Source of the DNA: Methanomicrobiales archaeon
Lineage (GTDB): Archaea; Halobacteriota; Methanomicrobia; Methanomicrobiales; JACTUA01
DNA: 64,000 nucleotides
Direction: 5' to 3'
Assembly: GCA_015660865.1 (NCBI GenBank)
Contig: JACTUA010000001.1
Coordinates: forward strand, 503,723 to 567,722
The notes below the pieces were generated by a model, which was given only the letters and a program-made list of their open reading frames with translations, searched no databases and was not told where the DNA came from. The position numbers and the translations under genes were made by a program. Shown here piece by piece: positions 1 to 9,887 of this stretch (position 1 is the first letter of the stretch; each line of letters starts with the position of its first letter).

Positions 1-135
1 CTCCTCGAGTTCTACCGGAATCATGCAAAGCCGAAGGAACGGACGGCCCGGTTCATGGAACGCACCGGGATGGATACCCTTCGATCCGAGCTGCTGTCCC
101 TCATCCCGTATATCCCTCTTGAGAAGGTGAACTGA
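1..135 (+). CDS. 3' end of a protein, possibly a small nitrite/sulfite reductase 4Fe-4S-domain protein (partial)
   Basis: An open frame runs from base 1 to a TGA at 133-135, giving the last 44 residues of a protein whose start lies outside the window. The tail contains FYRNHAKPKERTARF followed by MERTGM. This resembles the C-terminal helix of small sulfite/nitrite reductase-like iron-sulfur proteins of methanogens, which often end with a run like 'YRENAKPxERxGRxIERxG'. No cysteine motif lies in the visible part, so the family is a weak call from the tail alone. The cupin gene starts 2 bases after the stop, so the two are probably co-transcribed. Confidence 0.45.
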   Translation, partial: LLEFYRNHAKPKERTARFMERTGMDTLRSELLSLIPYIPLEKVN

Positions 136-137
136 TC

Positions 138-476
138 ATGAAGATTACCGATGTAGCAAAGGTTGTTTCAGGCCCGAACCCGCACCATGTGGATGCACGG
201 AAGGTCTACGACTCGCCCCATGCGATGGCAGTCGTCATCACACTCAAGCCCGGTGAATCACTGAAGAGACACATGACACCAGTGGATGTCTTCTTTTATG
301 TCTTGGAAGGCGAGGGCGTCGTGGAGATCGGCGATGAACGGAAGGTGGCCGGTAAGGATATGGTGGTCGAGAGCCCCGCCCGGATTCCGCACCGGTGGAT
401 CAACGAGAGCAGGGCGGTATTCCGCGTCCTTGTCGTGAAGGTGCCAAAACCGACGGAAGAGACAAAGCTGCTGTGA
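138..476 (+). CDS. small cupin-domain protein
   Basis: The protein has 112 residues and is a single small beta-barrel cupin. The first cupin motif is visible as KRHMTPVDVFFYVLEGEG (about residues 42-59), with a His and a conserved GEG turn. The second half has the PARIPHRWINES segment with the second metal His. Family members bind a metal ion and act as small sensors or isomerases, but no specific reaction can be read here. The ATG lies 2 bases after the upstream stop and has a GGTGA ribosome-binding site inside the upstream gene. It is probably the last gene of an operon with the partial gene at 1-135. Confidence 0.75.
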   Translation: MKITDVAKVVSGPNPHHVDARKVYDSPHAMAVVITLKPGESLKRHMTPVDVFFYVLEGEGVVEIGDERKVAGKDMVVESPARIPHRWINESRAVFRVLVVKVPKPTEETKLL

Positions 477-578
477 GGGGTTACGGGAAGTTCACCCTTC
501 CCCATCACTCACGTATCCTGCATCCATCCAAATCCTCATCCTCTCCAAGGGCAATCCAGAGAGTGAGGAAGACTGGCC

Positions 579-1355
579 ATGACACTCACCATCCCCCAGA
601 TCGGGGCAAGGCTCGCCGAGGCTGGAAGGCTCACGAGCCGGCCTCTCTGCATCGCGGGTTCGGACACCATTCCCCGTGGTGCTGTTCCCGCCCCGTCCAT
701 CGACCGCTGCCTGGCGAAGGCCATCGTCGCCGCCGCGTTCAACCCCGACACCCCGCCCCTGTATCTCGGCCATGGTGCCCTGGAGGGCTGCTGCCCGTCC
801 GGGATCGCCTATACGGGGTTCGGCGAGTCCAGCAAGGAATCAAGATTCTTCATATCCACGGGATCGCCGGGAGTCGCCGGCGGGATGGCCCTCAACCTGA
901 AGGCAGACCCCGAGCTCGTGGATGCGAGCCGGCTCGCGGTGGGGGAGATCCGGCCGATCTGGGAGTACCTGGTTGTCCGCCCGGCGGAGAATTACCCCGC
1001 TGACGCGCACGAACCCAGATCGATCCTCCTCTTCGCCCATGCAGAGCCAGCCCGGGTCCTCTGCTCCCTCGCCCACTTCGGGACCGCCGACGTATTCGGG
1101 GCGGTGCTCGCCCCGTGGGGCGCTGCCTGTACAACTTTTGTCACGTACCCGGCAGGGCTTGCCGAGAAAGCTCCCAGGAACGCGGTCTTCCTGGGTCCCA
1201 CGGACGCCTCAGTGAACCTCTGGTTCCCGAGGGAGGTGATTGCCCTCGGGATCCCGATGGATATCGCACGGAAGATGGCCGAGGAGGTGCCGGCCTCCTT
1301 CATCGGGAAGCGGCCCGGGATGGCATACCCGGAGAGACGGGTCTACCTGAAGTGA
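579..1355 (+). CDS. DUF169 family protein
   Basis: The 258-residue protein matches the archaeal and clostridial DUF169 family as I recall it. The signs are an early RPLCIAG element, a Cys-rich GALEGCCPSG turn near residue 69, a GMALNLKAD segment, and a C-terminal NLWFPREVIALGIP stretch. The family has no established reaction; members often sit near redox or tetrapyrrole genes. It stands alone between the cupin gene (102-base gap) and the convergent aminotransferase gene. No clear promoter is visible in the gap, so it may be read from the upstream operon. Confidence 0.8.
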   Translation: MTLTIPQIGARLAEAGRLTSRPLCIAGSDTIPRGAVPAPSIDRCLAKAIVAAAFNPDTPPLYLGHGALEGCCPSGIAYTGFGESSKESRFFISTGSPGVAGGMALNLKADPELVDASRLAVGEIRPIWEYLVVRPAENYPADAHEPRSILLFAHAEPARVLCSLAHFGTADVFGAVLAPWGAACTTFVTYPAGLAEKAPRNAVFLGPTDASVNLWFPREVIALGIPMDIARKMAEEVPASFIGKRPGMAYPERRVYLK

Positions 1356-1390
1356 GAATCCGTTAAAAAAGAGCATGGGATTGGGACCGG

Positions 1391-1423
1391 GAGGTGAGTT
1401 AGAGCCCCCCCGACCCTCACCTC
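1391..1423. terminator. hairpin between convergent genes
   Basis: GAGGTGAG (1391-1398) pairs perfectly with CTCACCTC (1416-1423) across a 17-base loop containing a C7 run. The hairpin covers the stop codon of the minus-strand aminotransferase (1417-1419) and lies 36 bases after the DUF169 stop. It could end transcripts from both sides, though archaeal termination depends mainly on T-runs and none is adjacent. Confidence 0.35.
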
Positions 1424-2574
1424 TTCCGGTCCGGCGCCTCGTTCCAGACCGACCGGATCCTTGCCATGGCTTCCCTGATCCGGGGCATGGCCGTGGCATA
1501 GGAGATCCGGATCCATCCAGGGGCATTGAAGGCCGATCCCGGGGTCACCGCGACCCGGGCCTTGTTCAGCCAGAACTCGGCGACATCCACATCGTCGCCC
1601 CGGGCGTTGATGAAGGCATAGAATGCTCCGTCAGCAGGGGCAGCCTGGACCTTCATCTCCGAGAACTCGTCCATGAGGAACATCCTCCGGCTCTCGAACT
1701 CCTTCTTCATCATCCCCACGCAGGCCTGGTCCCCGGAGATCGCCGCGACCCCGCCCCACATGACAAAGGTCGTCGGGTGGGTGACCCCGTGCTGCTGGAT
1801 CTTGGTCATCTGCCGGATGATCTCGACAGGAGCCACCGCGTAGCCGAGCCGCCAGCCGGTCATCGCATAGGCCTTGGAGAAGCCGTTGATCGTGATGGTC
1901 TTCCCTGCCATATCACCGATGGAGGCGATGGAGATATGCTCCTTGCCGTAGATGAGCTTCTCGTAGATCTCGTCCGACATGGCCAGGAGCTCGTAATCGG
2001 TGCAGATATCGGCGATGAGCTTGAGGGCCTTCCTGTCGAAGACCGCGCCCGTCGGGTTCGACGGGGAGTTCACCACGATCATCTTGGTCTTGCCGGTGAT
2101 CCGGTCCAGGAGCCTGTCGTCGGGCAGGAAGGTCTTCTCGCTCATCCTGTGGTGGACGACCCTTCCACCGGCGAGCTGGACGCAGGGCTCGTACGAGACC
2201 CAGGCCGGGTCAAGGAGGATCACCTCGTCGCCCGGGTTCAGGCATGCCTCCATGGCCATGGCGATGGCATGCTTTGCCCCTGCCGTGGCGATGACCTGTT
2301 CTGTTGAGCAGGCGAAGCCGTTCTCGGCCTGGATCTTACCTGTGATGGCCTGGAGGAGCTCGGGAATGCCCCGGCTCGGGGCATAGTGCGTGTCCCCGCG
2401 GCGGAGGGAATCGCAGCACGCCTCCCGGATGTGGGTTGGGGTGTCGAAGTCGGGTTCCCCGATCGAGAGGCTGATGACGTCGATGCCCTGCCGGACCATC
2501 GCCTTCGCACGGTCGGCGATGTCCAGGGTGGCCGACGAGGCGATCCCCGAGACCTTCTCTGAGAGCGCCTTCAT
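1417..2574 (-). CDS. class I/II PLP-dependent aminotransferase (aspartate aminotransferase type)
   Basis: The 385-residue protein is a fold-type I aminotransferase. Visible landmarks are [10 protein letters not shown] near residues 37-46, the NPTG loop at 173-176, SDEIYE at 200-205, and the Schiff-base lysine K234 in [15 protein letters not shown]. The C-terminal RISYA segment holds the carboxylate-binding Arg. The likely reaction is amino transfer between an amino acid such as aspartate or alanine and 2-oxoglutarate. Its ATG overlaps the ribH stop by 4 bases (ATGA), so it is the last gene of the riboflavin operon. Substrate cannot be fixed from sequence. Confidence 0.88.
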   Translation of the reverse strand: MKALSEKVSGIASSATLDIADRAKAMVRQGIDVISLSIGEPDFDTPTHIREACCDSLRRGDTHYAPSRGIPELLQAITGKIQAENGFACSTEQVIATAGAKHAIAMAMEACLNPGDEVILLDPAWVSYEPCVQLAGGRVVHHRMSEKTFLPDDRLLDRITGKTKMIVVNSPSNPTGAVFDRKALKLIADICTDYELLAMSDEIYEKLIYGKEHISIASIGDMAGKTITINGFSKAYAMTGWRLGYAVAPVEIIRQMTKIQQHGVTHPTTFVMWGGVAAISGDQACVGMMKKEFESRRMFLMDEFSEMKVQAAPADGAFYAFINARGDDVDVAEFWLNKARVAVTPGSAFNAPGWIRISYATAMPRIREAMARIRSVWNEAPDRKR

Positions 2575-3011
2575 CCCAATCGCTGGACGAGCTTCACCGC
2601 TGACTCGACGGCCCGCTTCGCGTAGTCGATCCGTTCCTGGGCCTCGAGCCGGGTCATCCCGGGCCCGGAGATCCCGAGGGTGACCGGCTTCCCGAACTCG
2701 AGGGCGAGGTCCATGATCTTCCGGGCGGCATGCTGGATGACGACCTCGTCATGCTGCGTGGCACCCTCGATGACCGCCCCGAGGGTCACCACCGCGTCGA
2801 CCCTTCCCGCCGCAAGCATCTTCTTCACGGCGAAGGGGACGTCGAAGGTCCCGGGGACATAGAGGGTCTCTGCCACCTCGGCCCCCAGGAACTTCGCATG
2901 CTCTCTCCCCTCGACCTCCATCATGTAGGTGATGTCGCGGTTGAACTCTCCCACGACGAATCCCAGCTTCACTGCCATGGTATCCCGCATCTGATCTCGT
3001 TTCGTTGCCAT
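2571..3011 (-). CDS. ribH: 6,7-dimethyl-8-ribityllumazine synthase
   Basis: RibH joins 5-amino-6-ribitylaminouracil with dihydroxybutanone phosphate to make the direct precursor of riboflavin. The core starts with [20 protein letters not shown] and carries [12 protein letters not shown], the substrate loop [13 protein letters not shown] with the catalytic His, and a terminal [10 protein letters not shown]. Two starts are possible. The upstream ATG at 3011 has a GGGTGG ribosome-binding site and adds 11 residues. The internal ATG at 2978 fits the usual archaeal N-terminus better but lacks such a site. The gene follows ribC by 19 bases and overlaps the aminotransferase downstream. Confidence 0.92.
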   Translation of the reverse strand: MATKRDQMRDTMAVKLGFVVGEFNRDITYMMEVEGREHAKFLGAEVAETLYVPGTFDVPFAVKKMLAAGRVDAVVTLGAVIEGATQHDEVVIQHAARKIMDLALEFGKPVTLGISGPGMTRLEAQERIDYAKRAVESAVKLVQRLG

Positions 3012-3030
3012 ATGAATCCACCCTTTTTTA

Positions 3031-4619
<1,589 letters not shown>

Positions 4620-4629
4620 GGCGATCAGC

Positions 4630-4645
4630 CATAGTATATGTATGG
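4630..4645. promoter_or_regulatory. shared TATA region for the divergent riboflavin operon and purE
   Basis: ATAGTATATGTAT sits between two divergent starts, 4619 (minus) and 4667 (plus). The sequence reads as a TATA box on either strand. It is close enough to both ATGs that either transcript would have a very short leader or none. Confidence 0.45.
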
Positions 4646-4666
4646 AGAGAGATAAGTAAGCTCTGG

Positions 4667-5071
4667 ATGCCTCCCCGGGTGGACGTCGCCATCATCTCCG
4701 GCTCGACCTCCGATGCCCACATCGTCGAGAAAGTTATCAAGGTGCTCGAAGACCACAAGGTCCTGTATGAACACAAGGTCATTTCGGCCCACCGAAACCC
4801 CGAGATGCTCGACATGTATCTGAAAGAGGATCCGGCCAGGATCTACATCGCCATTGCCGGGATGTCGGCCGCCCTTCCCGGGGTCATCGCCTCGAAGACC
4901 GATAAGCCGGTGATCGGGGTGCCGGTGAGCGGGAAGCTCGGCGGGATGGACGCCCTTCTCTCCATCTCCCAGATGCCGAAGGGCGTGCCGGTGGCCTGTG
5001 TCGCGGTGGACGGCGGGGAGAACGCGGCCTTACTCGCTATCCGGATACTGAAACTCCGGGATCTCCCCTGA
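4667..5071 (+). CDS. purE: PurE, N5-carboxyaminoimidazole ribonucleotide mutase
   Basis: PurE moves a carboxyl group to make 4-carboxy-AIR in purine synthesis. Class I PurE landmarks are all visible: the phosphate loop [11 protein letters not shown], the ISAHRNPE loop with the catalytic His, [20 protein letters not shown], and [15 protein letters not shown]. The length of 134 residues is that of a stand-alone PurE domain, somewhat shorter than many bacterial forms. No purK was seen. It is monocistronic, with a T-rich stretch (CCTTTTA) just after the stop. Confidence 0.93.
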   Translation: MPPRVDVAIISGSTSDAHIVEKVIKVLEDHKVLYEHKVISAHRNPEMLDMYLKEDPARIYIAIAGMSAALPGVIASKTDKPVIGVPVSGKLGGMDALLSISQMPKGVPVACVAVDGGENAALLAIRILKLRDLP

Positions 5072-5121
5072 ATCCCTTTTATTCAGCCGATACCGCGGGT
5101 TTTCCAGGCCAAGAAAGGGTG

Positions 5122-5295
5122 TTATCCCCTCACGTTCTTCAGGCTGCTCATCCTTCGTTCAACCAGCTCCAGCTGAAACTGCAGGTGCTGGCGCATCACT
5201 TCCATCTTCCTGATCTCCTCGTCAACCGTAAGGATCTCGCCACAGCCGCAGGAGGCCCTGCAGTCACAGGGGTGGCTCTGAAACGGTGCACACAT
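5122..5295 (-). CDS. small Cys-rich coiled-coil protein, unknown function
   Basis: This 57-residue protein has a cysteine-dense head (CAPFQSHPCDCRASCGCGE: six cysteines in the first 22 residues) and a charged helical tail with heptad-like spacing, typical of a short coiled coil. The head could hold a metal or an iron-sulfur cluster. I chose the ATG at 5295 because GGAGGTG stands 9 bases upstream; a GTG four codons earlier lies inside that site. It is divergent from the HxlR regulator across an 88-base AT-rich gap, so it is a candidate target of that regulator. No family is recognised. Confidence 0.6.
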   Translation of the reverse strand: MCAPFQSHPCDCRASCGCGEILTVDEEIRKMEVMRQHLQFQLELVERRMSSLKNVRG

Positions 5296-5383
5296 TCTGA
5301 TGTTCACCTCCTTTAAATTATTTTCAGAATTACATCACTTTGGAAAGTATTAATAATATTAAGTTTATAGTAACGAAGTGACT
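5296..5383. promoter_or_regulatory. divergent promoter/operator between Cys-rich protein and HxlR regulator
   Basis: This AT-rich gap contains TTAATAATATTAA (about 5350-5362), usable as a TATA element, and an inverted repeat ATAGT (5367-5371) / ACTAT (5381-5385) with a 9-base spacer overlapping the regulator start. The placement suggests autoregulation by the HxlR protein. The strong GGAGG site of the minus-strand gene lies at its left edge. Confidence 0.4.
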
Positions 5384-5776
5384 ATGGATGAAGAGAGTGG
5401 CCAGATCTGCCTGTGCCCCCTTGAAGGTGTAATTGATACCATCTCCAAGAAATGGGCCCTCCTGATCATAAACGTCCTTGGAAATTACCGGCGTCTCCGA
5501 TTCAACGAGCTTATGCTACAGCTGGAAGGTATCAGCCCCAAGACCCTCACCGACACCCTTCGCCTCCTGCAGGCAGAAGGATTGATCAACCGGGATGCTT
5601 TCGCTGAAATACCTCCGCGGGTTGAATATTCCCTGACCGAGAGCGGCGATGAGCTCCTTACGGCGATTCGTCCTCTTCTTCAGTGGGCTGCGAAGAGGGA
5701 GAATTATTCAGCCGGCTGCTGCACGCCCGGCTGCAGGAAGAAGCCGGGGCATCACAGCCGTAGAAAGCGTCCCTGA
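5384..5776 (+). CDS. HxlR-family winged-helix transcriptional regulator
   Basis: The 130-residue protein carries the HxlR signature: CPLEGVIDTISKKWALLII at the N-terminus, RFNELMLQLEGISPKTLTDTL as helix-turn-helix, and a wing near PPRVEYSLTESG. HxlR proteins bind as dimers and often sense electrophiles or oxidants through the N-terminal Cys. Here there is a C-x-C just before the conserved Pro. An unusual Cys/His/Arg-rich tail follows (CCTPGCRKKPGHHSRRKR). A GTG at 5378 is an alternative start; the ATG at 5384 fits a leaderless message from the upstream TATA. It probably controls the divergent Cys-rich gene. Confidence 0.85.
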   Translation: MDEESGQICLCPLEGVIDTISKKWALLIINVLGNYRRLRFNELMLQLEGISPKTLTDTLRLLQAEGLINRDAFAEIPPRVEYSLTESGDELLTAIRPLLQWAAKRENYSAGCCTPGCRKKPGHHSRRKRP

Positions 5777-5846
5777 TCCCTTGCTAACGGGAGGAGACAT
5801 TCCCTGCATCGGGCTATCACCTGATTTACCATCGGGGCTCGGGCTT

Positions 5847-5878
5847 CCTTGGGGAATTCCCGAAGGCAAAAATAGATG
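5847..5878. terminator. palindrome plus T-run downstream of thiC and HxlR gene
   Basis: A 20-base near-perfect palindrome centred on GGGAATTCCC (5847-5866) lies between two convergent genes. On the minus strand thiC transcription first crosses a T-run (CTATTTTTG, about 5868-5876) and then the palindrome. The T-run is the usual archaeal termination signal. Confidence 0.45.
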
Positions 5879-7165
5879 TTATTTTTTCTTATCTTCTTTA
5901 GCGAGCAGGTCCTTCACCATCTTCACGGCACACAGGTCCCCGCACATGGAGCAGGTCTCCATGTCCCCGTCCCTCTCGTGGATCCGTTTCGCCACGTCCC
6001 CGTAGAGGGCTGTCTCGAACTGCCTTTCCCAGTCGAGGTCCTTCCGGGCCATTGCCATCGCGAGCTCCCGATCTGACCGGTCTTTACCGGTCTTCCGCAC
6101 GGTATCGCCGATGTGGGCCGCGATCCGGCAGACGCGGGTCCCTTCCACGATCTCCTCCACATTGGGGAGAGCCAGGTGCTCGCTCGGGGAGACCATGCAG
6201 AGGAAGTCCGCCCCGTCCATGCATGCCACCGCCCCGCCGATTGCGGCGGCGACATGGTCGTAACCGGACGCGATGTCAGTGACGAGCGGGCCGAGGAGGT
6301 AGAGGGGGGCGTTCCCGGTGAGCTCCTTGATCATCCGGATGTTGTGGCTCACCTGGCCGAGGGGGATGTGCCCGGGCCCCTCGATCATCCGCTGGACCCC
6401 GAGCTCAAGGGCCCGCTTCGCCTGCATCCCCAGCGTGAGATACTCCGTGGTCTTGGCGAGCCTTTCGGCATCATGGTGGCAGCCGGGGCGCATCCCGTCC
6501 CCCAAGCTCGCGACCACCTCCTCTTCGAGGAGGATCTCCATCAGGTAGTCAAACTCGGCGAAGAGAGGGTTCTCCTCGCCGGTATTGACCATCCGTGCGA
6601 TGTGGAAGACCCCACCCCGGGAGACGACCCCCATGATCCGCGGGTCCTTCCGCAGGGCATCGAGAGCCGCCAGGTTCACCCCCGTGTGAAGGGTAAGGAA
6701 GTCCACCCCCTGCCGGCAGTGCTCCCGGATGACCGAGAAGAGGCGGTCTGCATCCAGGTCCACGGCGCTCCCCGCCCTTCTGACAGCCTCGTAGACAGGC
6801 ACCGTCCCGACGGGGGTGTCCAGGGAGAGGATCCTCTCCCTGATACCCTTCAGGTCGCCGGCTGTCGAGAGGTCCATGAGGGTATCAGCACCGTTCGCGA
6901 GGGCTGCCCGGGCCTTCTCCAGCTCCAGTTCGGTGTCGCACCGGACCCCGGAGGTGCCAATGTTCACGTTCACCTTCACCCGGCAGCATGCACCGATGGC
7001 CGAGATCCGGTGCTTCCTCCGGGGATTGGCAGGGATGACCGCCCATCCCCTCGCTATAACCCGGGCAAGGTCTTCGGCAGGGATACCCTCCTCTCCGGCT
7101 GCCGAGATAACCAGGTCCGGCGCCCCGTTCCGGCATGCAGCAGGGAGGGAATGCATAACACACAT
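5879..7165 (-). CDS. thiC: phosphomethylpyrimidine synthase ThiC
   Basis: ThiC is a radical SAM enzyme that rearranges aminoimidazole ribotide into the pyrimidine of thiamine. The 428-residue protein contains VNIGTS, ADTLMDLSTAGD, HTGVNL, SRGG, GDGMRPGC, and GPGHIPLGQ, all standard ThiC segments. The C-terminal cluster motif is C405-x2-C408-x3-C412, one residue tighter than the CX2CX4C of bacterial ThiC. I believe this tighter form is common in archaea. The first ATG (7165) and an ATG three codons later (7156) are both possible. Only 26 bases separate it from the divergent gene, so there is no room for a riboswitch leader. Confidence 0.95.
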   Translation of the reverse strand: MCVMHSLPAACRNGAPDLVISAAGEEGIPAEDLARVIARGWAVIPANPRRKHRISAIGACCRVKVNVNIGTSGVRCDTELELEKARAALANGADTLMDLSTAGDLKGIRERILSLDTPVGTVPVYEAVRRAGSAVDLDADRLFSVIREHCRQGVDFLTLHTGVNLAALDALRKDPRIMGVVSRGGVFHIARMVNTGEENPLFAEFDYLMEILLEEEVVASLGDGMRPGCHHDAERLAKTTEYLTLGMQAKRALELGVQRMIEGPGHIPLGQVSHNIRMIKELTGNAPLYLLGPLVTDIASGYDHVAAAIGGAVACMDGADFLCMVSPSEHLALPNVEEIVEGTRVCRIAAHIGDTVRKTGKDRSDRELAMAMARKDLDWERQFETALYGDVAKRIHERDGDMETCSMCGDLCAVKMVKDLLAKEDKKK

Positions 7166-7191
7166 CTAGTCGCACGAGCTTATTATTTTAC

Positions 7192-7794
7192 ATGCCTGTC
7201 ACGTGGATCCCGGGCAGCGGGTTCTGGGCAAACTCCTACCTCGTTGGCAGCGTTCTCGTGGACTGCGGTGTCCTCCCCATGCAGATCGCCCCCTACCGTG
7301 ACAGGATCAAGGAGATCGTCCTCACCCACTGCCACTATGATCACACCGCCCATATCACGGAGATCCGGGCCATGACCGGTGGAAGGGTCTCCATCCACCG
7401 GCTGGACGGGCTGAACCTGGGGAACGATCTCCTCTCGTCAGCCATGCTCTTCGGCGAGAAGGCGTCCCCCGTCTCAGTCGACCGGCTTCTCGATGACGGG
7501 GAACGGGTGGGGGATCTCATCGTAATTCACACGCCCGGCCACACACCGGGGTCCATCTGCCTGTACCACGAAGGGGAAGAGGTTCTCATCTCGGGAGACA
7601 CCGTCTTCACCCACGGGTCCTTCGGGAGGTACGATCTGCCAGGAGGGAACCTTTCGGCCCTGAAGGCCTCCCTCCAGAAGCTCTCGGGATATGGCATCCG
7701 CGGGGTCTATGCGGGCCACGGGGATCCGGTGCGGGAGGGGGGGAACCGGCACATCGCCGCCGCGCTGAAGGTTATCAGGGAGATCCATGGATAG
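7192..7794 (+). CDS. metallo-beta-lactamase-fold hydrolase
   Basis: The 200-residue protein has the metal motif THCHYDHT with H46, H48, D50 and H51, then HTPGHTPGSICLY, SGDTVF and a final AGHGDPV. This is a one-domain, two-metal glyoxalase II-like hydrolase. A thioester or phosphoester substrate is plausible, but nothing in the sequence names it. It overlaps the next gene by 8 bases, so the MBL and GIY-YIG genes are coupled. A TATA-like TTATTATTTTA sits almost on the ATG and more likely serves thiC, so its own promoter may lie within the start of thiC. Confidence 0.85.
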   Translation: MPVTWIPGSGFWANSYLVGSVLVDCGVLPMQIAPYRDRIKEIVLTHCHYDHTAHITEIRAMTGGRVSIHRLDGLNLGNDLLSSAMLFGEKASPVSVDRLLDDGERVGDLIVIHTPGHTPGSICLYHEGEEVLISGDTVFTHGSFGRYDLPGGNLSALKASLQKLSGYGIRGVYAGHGDPVREGGNRHIAAALKVIREIHG

Positions 7795-8224
7795 GGGCGT
7801 CTACGCCCTCCTCTTCAGGAACCGCTCATGCTCCCTCCCGGTCGGGAGCCTCGGGGAGATCCGCTTCAGGAGAGGGTGGCATATCTATGTCGGGTCTGCG
7901 AGAGGGCCGGGCGGGTTCGCCCGGGTAGCCCGGCACCGCCGCCTCGCCCTCTCCAGGGACCGGCCAGCCACCTGGCATGTGGATCACCTCCTCCTCTCAC
8001 CCCCCTTCATCCTCCGGCATGTCGTATGCGGGTCCACCGGAGAAGACCTTGAATGCGCCCTTGCCAGGTTGCTGGGGAGTGGGGCGATCCCTTCCTTCGG
8101 GTCGAGTGATTGCACCTGCGGGAGCCACCTCTTTCACCGGCCGTCCGACCCACTGGGAGAGGTGATTGAAGTCATGGCTTCTCTCGGCCTTACTCCCTTA
8201 AGCACAACCATCAAGCATGAGTAA
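7787..8224 (+). CDS. GIY-YIG / DUF123 domain protein
   Basis: This 145-residue protein fits the DUF123 branch of the GIY-YIG fold. GVYALLF stands for GIY, WHIYVGSARG for YIG with the following Arg, then RVARHRR, and WHVDHLLL with a His pair. A C-terminal FGSSDCTCGSHLF segment supplies cysteines typical of the group. GIY-YIG proteins are often nucleases, but DUF123 proteins have no settled role. It begins within the MBL gene and ends 14 bases before the flavoprotein gene, which has its own ribosome-binding site. Confidence 0.8.
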   Translation: MDRGVYALLFRNRSCSLPVGSLGEIRFRRGWHIYVGSARGPGGFARVARHRRLALSRDRPATWHVDHLLLSPPFILRHVVCGSTGEDLECALARLLGSGAIPSFGSSDCTCGSHLFHRPSDPLGEVIEVMASLGLTPLSTTIKHE

Positions 8225-8238
8225 GGAGAGGAAGGGGT

Positions 8239-8790
8239 ATGCAAGTGGTGGGAATCTCCGGGTCCATGCGCAAGGAGGGGAATACCGCCCGGCTCGTCCG
8301 GCGTATCCTCGACCAGGTGAAGGCAGCCGGGATCAAAGCTGAATATATTACACTCGCCGACAAGGTGATCAAACCGTGCCTCGGGTGCGAGAACTGCAAG
8401 GAAGAGCGGTCCTGCACCATCCAGAATGACGACTGGTACGGGATCATCAAAAAGGTCCTTGCCTGCGAAGTCCTGGTTCTTGGGTCGCCCACGTATTATT
8501 ACGACGTCAACGGGCAGACAAAGAACTTCATCGACAGGACCTATTCCCTGTACCACGACAGGCAGCTTGCGGGTAGGAGGGCGGTGGGGGTGGCTGTCTG
8601 CGCCGATAAGGGCGGGAAGAGAGCCCTCCAGACCATGGAGGGATTCTTCAATTCCCACGAGTTCTCGTACCTCGGCCATGTCCTCGGGAAGGGATACCTT
8701 GCAGGCGAGGTGCTCGAGAACAGGGCAGCGGTTCAGGCCGCCGACCGGATCGGGCAGAAGATCGTGCGTCTCATGCGCCCGCAGGATTAG
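8239..8790 (+). CDS. iron-sulfur flavoprotein (Isf-like, flavodoxin fold)
   Basis: The protein has 183 residues. The N-terminal SGSMRKEGNTARLV is the FMN phosphate loop of NADPH-FMN reductase-like flavodoxins. The compact cysteine motif C47-x2-C50-x2-C53-x5-C59 is the 4Fe-4S ligand set of methanogen Isf. GSPTYYYDVNGQTKNFIDR forms the next FMN contact. Isf passes electrons from ferredoxin to oxygen species or other acceptors. The gene has an AAGGGGT ribosome-binding site and converges on cofH with a 4-base overlap of the stops. Confidence 0.87.
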   Translation: MQVVGISGSMRKEGNTARLVRRILDQVKAAGIKAEYITLADKVIKPCLGCENCKEERSCTIQNDDWYGIIKKVLACEVLVLGSPTYYYDVNGQTKNFIDRTYSLYHDRQLAGRRAVGVAVCADKGGKRALQTMEGFFNSHEFSYLGHVLGKGYLAGEVLENRAAVQAADRIGQKIVRLMRPQD

Positions 8791-9887
8791 GGAGAGACCA
8801 GATCGTAAAGAGTCGTCCTCTGCCTGAGATTCCTCCCCAGGTCTTCTGCCATCCTCTCCATCTCTTTGGGGTCCAGGTACTCGGTATCCTTCGCCCCGGC
8901 CCCCCGTGAGATGGACTCCTCGTACACAGTCCCCCCCAGGTCATCGGCCCCTGCGATGAGGCCGAGCTGGGCGAGCTTCCTCCCGAGCTTCACCCATGAC
9001 GACTGGATGTGGAGTATGTTGTCCAGGAAGAGTCGCGAGACCGCGATCATGAGAATGTCCTCCCGTCCCGTCGCCCCGTCCCTCGCGAGGCCCTTCCTGT
9101 AAAGGGGTGTCTCCATGTGGATGAAGGAGAGGGGCACGAACTCCGTGAACCCCCTGGTATCATCCTGGATGGAGCGCAGGATGGCGAGGTGCCGGATCCT
9201 GTCGGCGATGCTCTCGCAATGGCCGTACATGATGGTCGCCGTGGTTGGGATACCCAGCCCATGGACCTCGCGGATGATCCGTTCCCAGGTGGCCGAGTCC
9301 ACCTTCCCGGGGCAGATAACCGACCTGACCTGGTCCACCAGGATCTCGGCCGCGGTCCCGCACATGGACCCGAGCCCCGCATCCTTCAGCCGCCCTGCCA
9401 TCTCCGCCGTAGAGATGCCACTCTTCCTCGCCCCGTAGGCCACCTCCATGGGATTCGAGGCGTGGAGGTGGATGCCGGGCGCTGCTTCCCGGATCCAGGT
9501 GAGAATATCCACGTAGGAATCGGCGGTGAAGTCCGGGTGGAGGCCGCTCACCGTGCAGATCTCGGTCACCCTGCGTTCGCGTGCCTTGGCGGCCTTCCCC
9601 TGGACGACAGCCTTATCAAAGAAGTAGGCATCGGGATCCCCCCGCTTCCGGGAGAACCCGCAGAACCCGCAGGCGTTCACGCAGATGTTCGTCACGTTGA
9701 TGTTCTGGTTCCGGACATAGGTGACGATATGCCCGACCCGCTCCTCCCGCACCTGGTCGGCACAGCCCGCTACCGCCAGGACGTCACGGCCGGTCGCTCC
9801 CATGAGGCGCCCGGCCTCCTCCTCGGTGAGTCGGTGGCCCGCTGCCACGTCCCGGAGGAGGGCCCGGATCCCGGCCAGGAACCTCAC
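8787..9887 (-). CDS. cofH: 7,8-didemethyl-8-hydroxy-5-deazariboflavin (FO) synthase subunit 2
   Basis: CofH is the radical SAM subunit that joins tyrosine with 5-amino-6-ribitylaminouracil on the way to coenzyme F420. The cluster motif C69-x3-C73-x2-C76 lies in TNICVNACGFCGF, which is the CofH form. Other signs are HASNPMEV, GLGSMCGTAAEILVD, IPTTATIMYGH, FVPLSFIH and GGTVYEESISRGAGA. The partner CofG is not in this window. Its ATG overlaps the signal peptidase stop by 4 bases, so the two are co-transcribed. Its substrate precursor comes from the same pathway as the ribC-ribH operon nearby. Confidence 0.92.
   Translation of the reverse strand: MRFLAGIRALLRDVAAGHRLTEEEAGRLMGATGRDVLAVAGCADQVREERVGHIVTYVRNQNINVTNICVNACGFCGFSRKRGDPDAYFFDKAVVQGKAAKARERRVTEICTVSGLHPDFTADSYVDILTWIREAAPGIHLHASNPMEVAYGARKSGISTAEMAGRLKDAGLGSMCGTAAEILVDQVRSVICPGKVDSATWERIIREVHGLGIPTTATIMYGHCESIADRIRHLAILRSIQDDTRGFTEFVPLSFIHMETPLYRKGLARDGATGREDILMIAVSRLFLDNILHIQSSWVKLGRKLAQLGLIAGADDLGGTVYEESISRGAGAKDTEYLDPKEMERMAEDLGRNLRQRTTLYDLVSP

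Noticed and set aside
7166..7191. Possible TPP riboswitch ahead of thiC
   Set aside because: Only 26 bases separate thiC from the divergent gene, too short for the aptamer.
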